From Opisthorchis felineus (taxonomy: Eukaryota > Platyhelminthes > Trematoda > Opisthorchiida > Opisthorchiidae): a stretch of 64,000 nt of DNA. Of this stretch, positions 57,612 to 64,000 are shown in pieces; the stretch's first letter is position 1, and each line of letters opens with the position of its first letter. The position numbers and the translations under genes are program-made. The DNA is taken from the NCBI GenBank assembly GCA_004794785.1, contig SJOL01006394.1, forward strand, positions 91,459 to 155,458, written 5' to 3'. The notes under the pieces are model-generated. The model was given only the letters and a program-made list of their open reading frames with translations. It was not told the DNA's origin and did no database searches.

Positions 57612-59244
57612 CTTGAATTGTGAGAAGTTGAGAAAGGTAAATGGGAGTACAATGTGCCAAACCACCGTAACGGGAGTATCTCGGCTGAAAACTGATTATT
57701 TCCAAGCAGATGATTCGATGAAACGCCCATAATGTTTAGGTTTGAAAACCAAATACACGTCATAGTTGAGTTAGCTGTTGGACTTCAGGGGTAGAATCAA
57801 TAACCCCTTCGTTGGATCTCACATTCAAGAGACACAGTTCAAAGTTAAATCGATCACAAGTTATGGCTTGTTTTAATCCCTCCAAACACTACTGATGAGT
57901 ACTCAACACAAGCTAAATTCTGGCCCGAAAAGAATAAATTTTCACTTTTTGGTTACCCTGGGGTAAACAAAACGAAAATCTCGATTGACCAATTCGTTTG
58001 TTTTCTAAGTAATTTAAACCAGATTCGATCGTCCGTGAAACTTCACCAGTCTTTCCAGTCCACTTAGAAATAAGAACAAAATCTGATTTTGAAACCTTCA
58101 AGTAATTCACTTGCATTGTATGCTCTGTACACCAAATGCTGGCTCGAAATATCCAGTTATCCGTGCTCAGACTTTTCAAACAAGTCAGGCGCTCAACTTC
58201 TGGAGCCCCACTGACGGTGTCACTACCAAACCCAACTAAAAAAAATCGAAAATCGTTCAGCTGTAGCACCATTTCGGTTCCTAACTGCCATGCCACCAGA
58301 AGGAAGCACGGGGGCTGGGATACTGCCAGGTTGCCCAAGCCTAGATAGGGGAAGTCGAGTGGCAGAGGTCGGGTTCGAACCACGGACCTTCAGGTCAGTA
58401 AATTCGCGCTCTAACCACTGAGCCATCGTGCACCCAACTACCTAAACAAATATACAAAGGGAAAGATTACATGACTGTGACAGCAACCGAAATGCCACCG
58501 AGTAGTTTACCAGCACTTACATCTTACAACTTACTTGCCATTACAGTGAAGCTCATACCGATAGAACTCACAAAGAACTTGGTAACCAAGTCAGATCTCA
58601 CTTGTTCAAACAAATGCATGGAAAACTTCGAGATACGAAGATGAAATGCAACCGACCAGAGTAGTTACGCTGATCAACTCACGTCATCTGACTGCATGAC
58701 TCCTCTTCCGTATTTCGCACTGTTTCAAACATTTTGCGACCGATAAGAGTGTACGAAATGGGTTCATCCCAAACTGTGCTGTTCGAAATCGAGGTGGAGA
58801 AAAGTGCAACCAAAGAGGGCAAAAGTCGGGCTTTCTTAAAAAACAGCTCACCGACCGTTTTGTCTCATGAGGCGGACGTTGCAGGATCAATGGCCTTGTT
58901 TAGCAGTTTTTCACCACCAACTGTGACACAACGCGGTCACTTGCTCCAATCGCACGGCTGAGAATACGCATGGATTGCTTTCTAGACGGTCAGTACCAAA
59001 GTGTAATATTCAGGAGTCATGGTGAAACGTTTAGTGGACTGCTTTTTCCAGGATCCATTGCTTTTTATGAGGCATCTAAAATGGAGCTTGAATCCAATTC
59101 GGAACATCTTAGCTCCACGGATGCCTGTGGCGCAACTGGCCGTTCTTACAGAGACGACTTTTATATCCACGCAAACAATAGTGTTTTTCCAGTCCTAATG
59201 TACAGGTGGACCTAGAGGAAATTTGCTTGCAAAAGCAGACGTAC
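57612..59244 (-). other. intron of the HDHD5-like gene
   Basis: GT-AG intron (GTACGT donor, CAAG acceptor) of 1633 bp that contains the SINE at 58239-58431. Short + strand ORFs at 58734-58961 and 58970-59215 have no recognised domain. Confidence 0.75.
58239..58431 (-). mobile_element. tRNA-derived SINE with target-site duplication
   Basis: A 193-bp full-length copy on the - strand with an A box in GATGGCTCAGTGGTTAGAG, a perfect B box GGTTCGAACCC, the body and an A/T-rich tail. It is flanked by a 9-bp duplication ACCCAACTA at 58230-58238 and 58432-58440. It sits in the HDHD5-like intron in the same orientation as that gene. Confidence 0.93.
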
Positions 59245-59608
59245 CCGAAAAAATACAGCCGATCAATCGTTCGTTTGTAGCCCATCCGTTTGGCCATTAA
59301 TGCGAGGGTGTGTTCAGCGAAACGGAAAGTGATTTCACTCGGTTTACCCAAGAGTGAAGTGTACTGTAGCTTCCGACCCGTAAACTGTCGATAGAGGGCT
59401 TGCAAGCAGGCTAGGAACGCTCCATGTCCGAATCGAGGCAAAGCCGCTTGATCCATATAGACTAGATCCATGTTACAAGCAATGACTGGAATGTGCTCCT
59501 CAGGTGGGTCGGTAGGCACGTGATCTGGCTTCCCATTGGTCATAAGCAGATCGATCAAAAGTTGCAAGTTTGACTCCCAGCGTGTTGGTTCTCCCAGAAG
59601 AATGATCG
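59245..59608 (-). CDS. HDHD5: exon of HDHD5/CECR5-like HAD hydrolase
   Basis: A 364-nt exon on the - strand after a TTTTTTTCGTCTAG acceptor, ending TTCGG|GTACGT. Reading with two leading bases gives IILLGEPTRWESNLQLLIDL, then IPVIACNMDLVYMDQAALPR, FGHGAFLACLQALYRQFTG, GKPSEITFRFAEHTL and YKRTIDRLYFFG. These segments and their order are those of the HDHD5/CECR5 group, HAD-superfamily hydrolases often placed in mitochondria. They cover the CAP domain and the GKP lysine region (motif III). The first ATG in the frame is internal. The exon with the nucleophile DxDG motif should lie at higher coordinates, but I could not find it before the window ends. Substrate unknown. Confidence 0.92.
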
Positions 59609-62600
59609 CTAGACGAAAAAAACGTAATGGTCACGGGCTGATAGATATGTATTAATAAAGACCGAATTCCTGAAATCTCCCTCTATGTGGAGACATAGAA
59701 AGAGGTAAAATGATAAAGGTACCGGCTGTCGGAGTCCACGGTGATGAATCGTGCAATTAATAAAATAGGCCCTCAATAGACAGCGGGGGCGCGCATTGGT
59801 CTTGTCAAAAAGATGAAGGTGGAGCAGTGTCATGGAATGCTCACTTTCCGTCTGGGAGACCTGAAGCAAGTTATTCTTCCGGTTTTTACCGTTTGACATA
59901 AGCTCTGGACAGAATCAACTGAGATATCGTAAATACTGAAGTTTACCTGTCATACAATAATCAGGAGAGAATTCCCTAATTGAATGGAAAAAGGGAATTT
60001 TGGAGACGTAGCGTCAAAATGTCTCATGTCTTCAAGGAAGACCATCAAGAACAAGGTGCCCATCCCATTGAAGAGTATCGAATAAAAAAAACAGATCTGA
60101 GCATTGCGTTGGTTGTGCACGCAACAATTACCATAGTCCGATAAGCCGTAAGTGGTGGTATAACGATTCTGATTCGAGGAGCACGGCAGTCAGTTAAATT
60201 CGACTATGCTACGAAGGCACCCATATTGCGCGGTCTGAAGACACAATATACGTGAGCAGTCTTTGGATCACGTTAGATTTCGGATGCAATTCACTTCCTC
60301 CATCGTATGGCAGACAATTCTACAGAAGGAAGCAAAGTCTGCATCGCCAAATTTCGCTAGTGACCTGAGGCCTACATAATCCTAAGAAGTTTAAGTTGCT
60401 TTTCGAGTACCAACCAATTTTAGAGTGGTTTGTGAATGACCATGCAAGATATCGGGAATTTTTGCTGCTAGTTGACGTTGAGTTGAGACTGGGTCATAGC
60501 TTGTACTGAGTTGGGTATGAATAGAGATCTTGATTAGGGTGTTTTGAAAACGAAATGAAAAAAAGGCAGAAACTAAACGTGACGTTAACAGACGCTATTC
60601 AAGGCACCAGCCAACTCCCGCAGTTTATTGTGAGGAGACAACCAAAAATTTGGTCTAAAATGAGAGATATTCAGTGTGAATTCCATCATGTTGAAACAAG
60701 GAGACAAACTCAGTAGGAGACTAGTGAGTATCTCGAGGAAGCTCTCACAGGTGTGTGCAACTTTTCCACACCTGGTACACTGACGTTTTATCCTATAGAC
60801 TAAACCCGAAGAACGTATGTCACGCCCCTTTCCAAATAGGGGCGTCTCTGTGGAGGATTACTGTATTATTATTGTTAGTATTATTACTATAAATGCCGAG
60901 GCTTGAGATCAGCTTCTGTGCAGCGGGAATTTGAACCAAAAGAACAATTCAAGGGCATTTTTCATGTATTGTAACCTACTAGTTCTGCTGTTCAAAGTTC
61001 TGCAGTGATTTAGAGAATGATATTTCCCGCATGAGAAGTGATGTAGCATTAGGAGCTGACGTTCGATCCGAAATGCCTAGTGGGAAAGGGCGTAAGGCTT
61101 GTGCGGTAAATTTTGCTTTGTGAAATGAGACAGGCTCTTCGTTTTTGACAGAAAGTTATGAATACCCTAGCTTTGATGATAGAGGGCTTTCAACGGCCAT
61201 TTCTTTGATGGCAAAATTGGCGGATAAGAACTAAGAAAAGTATTAGTCAATCGGTTTACGTGTGTCAAAAAATGCGGGTAAATAAAATGAGGCAAATCGA
61301 GCACCGTGTGCATAATACTTGCAAAAGCCTGCTTGTAATTCCTAAAGAGCACGAACGGAAACAGAAACTACTCTCCAGTGAGAGAGAATTTTGACATGGA
61401 AAAACTTCCTTCGATCTCGATTGTTCGCATAAGCAAGCCCCTTTTTGAATTCTAAGATGAGATACAACAAGGTAGGAACTAGAAATGGGCAGGAGCATAA
61501 ATAAGGAAGGTGGCTCAAGATCTATTTGCTGTTCGGTTTTCATTAGAATCTCTTATTTCCTGTAGTGGCTAGGAATTGAGTTTTGCAATAACGAAAAGCC
61601 GGAAGGCCACAGGAAATTGCCCTCCATTCACTTTCGTATTCTATATGGTGACTATAACATGCTACTTATAATGTTGTGATGTTCCACAATAAACTCTGCG
61701 TTCTTGTATTAATCTGTTCTGTCTATTGACAACTTAGGGGAGCGAACACTCAGCTCGAAACGAGACTTGACCAAGTCATTTTGTGAAGATGATGCGTGCT
61801 ACGGGTTGTTTTTCACCCAAATGCTTCAGGCATGACCAATGTGCTCCGAGTGCACCATAACCCTATTCCGTTTATGCGAGCCAGCTAGGCACAGAAACAT
61901 CAGGGCTGCAGTATATTTATCCCCGCCACACGACTGAAATCATATGCATGAGCCGAAGAACTGCGATCAGTGAGTTGTGCTGAGCTGCCTTGTTTCATCG
62001 TGACCAGCTTTGCGAAACCGGTCGAAATCGGTGAACATTTATTTCACGTCATTAGCATGACACAACTGCTGTTCCAAAATTTTTCCTTATAGCGAGCTTT
62101 GTTCGCCCACATCTGTTGTGCCAGCCGGGCAAGCAATGCTGAACACTAATCAGCTGGAAAGGACAGTTGTTTCGACGTGCTTGTTTGCAGTGCACATTTA
62201 CATGGCTTTAGAGCTAAGTATGCAATATGACGATAACGCTAGCGAGGAAACCACCTATTTGCAGCAACACTGCCTAAACTGATACAGATCCACCAACTCG
62301 GTTCTTGTAAGGCGGCTATAAATCTGAGGAATCGATGAGAATACAGTCTGTAAACATGAAATGGCCTGACCTCACCGGAATTACAACCATAAGGCGAAAA
62401 ATCCATACCATTAGATAGACGCGAATGACTACGCATAAATGACTTTAACCAACAGAACCAGGGTTCGGACTGCTGGTTGCATGACTTCGAAAGAAACGTT
62501 TCTTTTATCTCATATTATCCTGTAACCCGTTCACATTCATCGCTTGCATTTACTTTTTGTGTCTGTGAACATGCTCTTCAAAAATAAACGATAGTAAGTC

Positions 62601-63140
62601 ATTTGAAGAAGCACTGGTATATTGGTGTGTGCATTTGAGACGCCAAATCCAGCGGGGAAGGACAAGCTTTGTCCGTCCCATCGATATTGACTCCATCGTA
62701 CTGTTCCGTAACACCATAATAAGCTGCAGTGAAGGACCCTACTAATACATAAACTTACTTTCAAGACATCTAACTTTGCATAAACGCGTAGATGCAGTGC
62801 ACCTCATCCACTCAACTGAATCACACAGTCGTCTCCAGCAGATCCCACGTCAAGGCTATCCCAAAAAACTCAAACTAGTCTTTCAGTTATCGTATATGCT
62901 CTACTATCTTCATCCATTACCCCTCCTCCAGCTTCAACGAGTGCTCACACGTTCCACACCGAATTAATCGTTAAAATCCATGTTTAACTAAGGAAATTAT
63001 AGGTCATTATAAAAAAAAGCCACGTATTACACCGACAACTCATTTGCATATCGAATTAGTGCAAACTGGAGGTTCCAATGATCTTCAAACGATACTGTCG
63101 TTCAGTGTATTGTTTTCCAGCCGAACATGCTAATATAAAA
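59609..63140. other. no exon recognised (likely 5' introns of the HDHD5-like gene)
   Basis: On the - strand the missing N-terminal exons of the HAD gene should be here or outside the window. I searched for the DxDGV and TNAG regions by eye and found none. ORFs are short and unrecognised. Confidence 0.45.
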
Positions 63141-63144
63141 AATA

Positions 63145-63205
63145 ACGGGGCCTACATGATGAGCAGCCGGTAATGGGCTATTGGCGAATTTCGACCAATT
63201 TTATC
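63145..63205 (+). mobile_element. Penelope-like terminal remnant
   Basis: GGCCTACATGATGAGC is followed by CCGG and TGGGCTATTGGCG, as in class P copies but without the second half of helix II and the GAAA box. The downstream GCGAATTTCGA is shared with the remnant at 35.8 kb. Confidence 0.5.
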
Positions 63206-64000
63206 ATACTATCTGTAAAAAATGCCCGTGTACTTTTCCACATAATCCTGGTCACAAATCCTACCAACAGGAGAATGTCATAGAAAGAACATTTGAAGAC
63301 TGTAACGATGAAACTGGACGCATTCTAAAGATTACTCACTCTCGATTGGATCCATTGCTCTCGAAACGGGCTTTATTTTTGCCTGAAAAATAGAGGTTAC
63401 GTGAATAAGTTACGGATAGGTGTGGAGTGGTTATGAGATCCTTCTGAGGCACAAATCTGGAAGGTCCTCCATCTGTCCCGGTGCGATTAGCTTGGCTAAA
63501 CCACACTACAAGGCAGAAGGGCTATTCAGCCGAAAGTGAGTTAGAAAATTTTTTCACATATCCGGCACCGACTTACAAGTTATCAAACCTAACTTTACGA
63601 CAGCACTCACTACCAACTCTTATTAAAACCACTGAGTGTGAGGACACCGCTGTATATTCGGGAAAACCTGTCTTTTTGGTTCTGTATGGGCTTACTCAAA
63701 TGGACACTGGGGAATAGGTAAATCCTCACTGAATCTTCGTGTATGGTGACTGAATAGCCATTAGCCTGAGGGTAGCAGGATAATCCGTGACCGAGCGTGT
63801 GCTAACATAATCGGCGCGCAAAAAGGGGAATGTTCCGTATAATTAGACCGCTAAAATTTCTTCCTTTCCCCAATAAGATCCCAATACCAGGGACTTGAAA
63901 ACGATGCGGTTTGAATTTAACAACCTACGTGCACACAAAAGTGAGCCTTTGATAGAAATATTCACTTCACTTGGACGAAAGTTCTGACCGAAAAAAAAAA
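63206..64000. other. no gene recognised; ends in a poly-A run
   Basis: Two + strand ORFs (63181-63393, 63481-63717) have no recognised domain. The window ends in ten A residues. Confidence 0.5.

Noticed and set aside
58734..59215. Two + strand ORFs in the HDHD5-like intron
   Set aside because: Different frames, no recognised domain and no splice sites linking them.
61980..62035. GCGAAACCGGTC string resembling the class P ribozyme 3' half
   Set aside because: No CTGATGA core or helix II at the required distance upstream.

Overview
The window looks like nuclear DNA from a flatworm, most likely a digenean fluke. The evidence is indirect. It has intron-split genes with GT-AG boundaries, large introns and long non-coding stretches. 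It also has a tRNA-derived SINE, several decayed non-LTR retrotransposons, a Penelope-like element, and hammerhead ribozyme motifs of the two kinds known from schistosomes and Penelope-like elements. Nothing looks bacterial or viral, and no species can be named from the sequence alone.

Two host genes can be supported. On the + strand, five exons plus one probable upstream exon (about 22.0-38.8 kb) join with matching phases at every junction. They encode the C-terminal ~967 residues of a Pro/Ser-rich, probably nuclear protein that I do not recognise; its N-terminus was not found. On the - strand, two exons (59.6-57.4 kb) encode a conserved part of an HDHD5/CECR5-type HAD-superfamily hydrolase; its first and last exons were not found. 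A weaker candidate is an 84-residue signal-peptide-bearing ORF at 15.5 kb.

The rest is mostly repeat debris. An RTE-like non-LTR 3' fragment lies at 12.1-13.3 kb and an endonuclease-region fragment at 47.3-49.0 kb. A CR1/jockey-like fragment at 18.4-20.2 kb is interrupted by a full-length SINE. Further SINE copies lie at 9.8, 28.0, 30.1, 36.8 and 58.2 kb. A Penelope-like element with reverse transcriptase and GIY-YIG remnants ends in a hammerhead-like motif at 50.2-52.2 kb.

The most interesting signal is a population of hammerhead ribozyme motifs in two structural classes. Class P (3.5, 53.9, 56.5 kb, with decayed copies at 35.8, 40.8, 46.6 and 63.1 kb) has a 2-nt loop on helix III and a conserved upstream segment. 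Class S (32.3, 32.4, 55.5, 55.7 kb) has a GCACTG-type helix I, as in schistosome ribozymes. Both class S pairs are arranged in divergent inverted orientation, one of them inside a ~150-bp-arm foldback. A class P copy directly follows a near-perfect 65-bp inverted repeat. Five motifs fall within 4.4 kb (52.1-56.5 kb).
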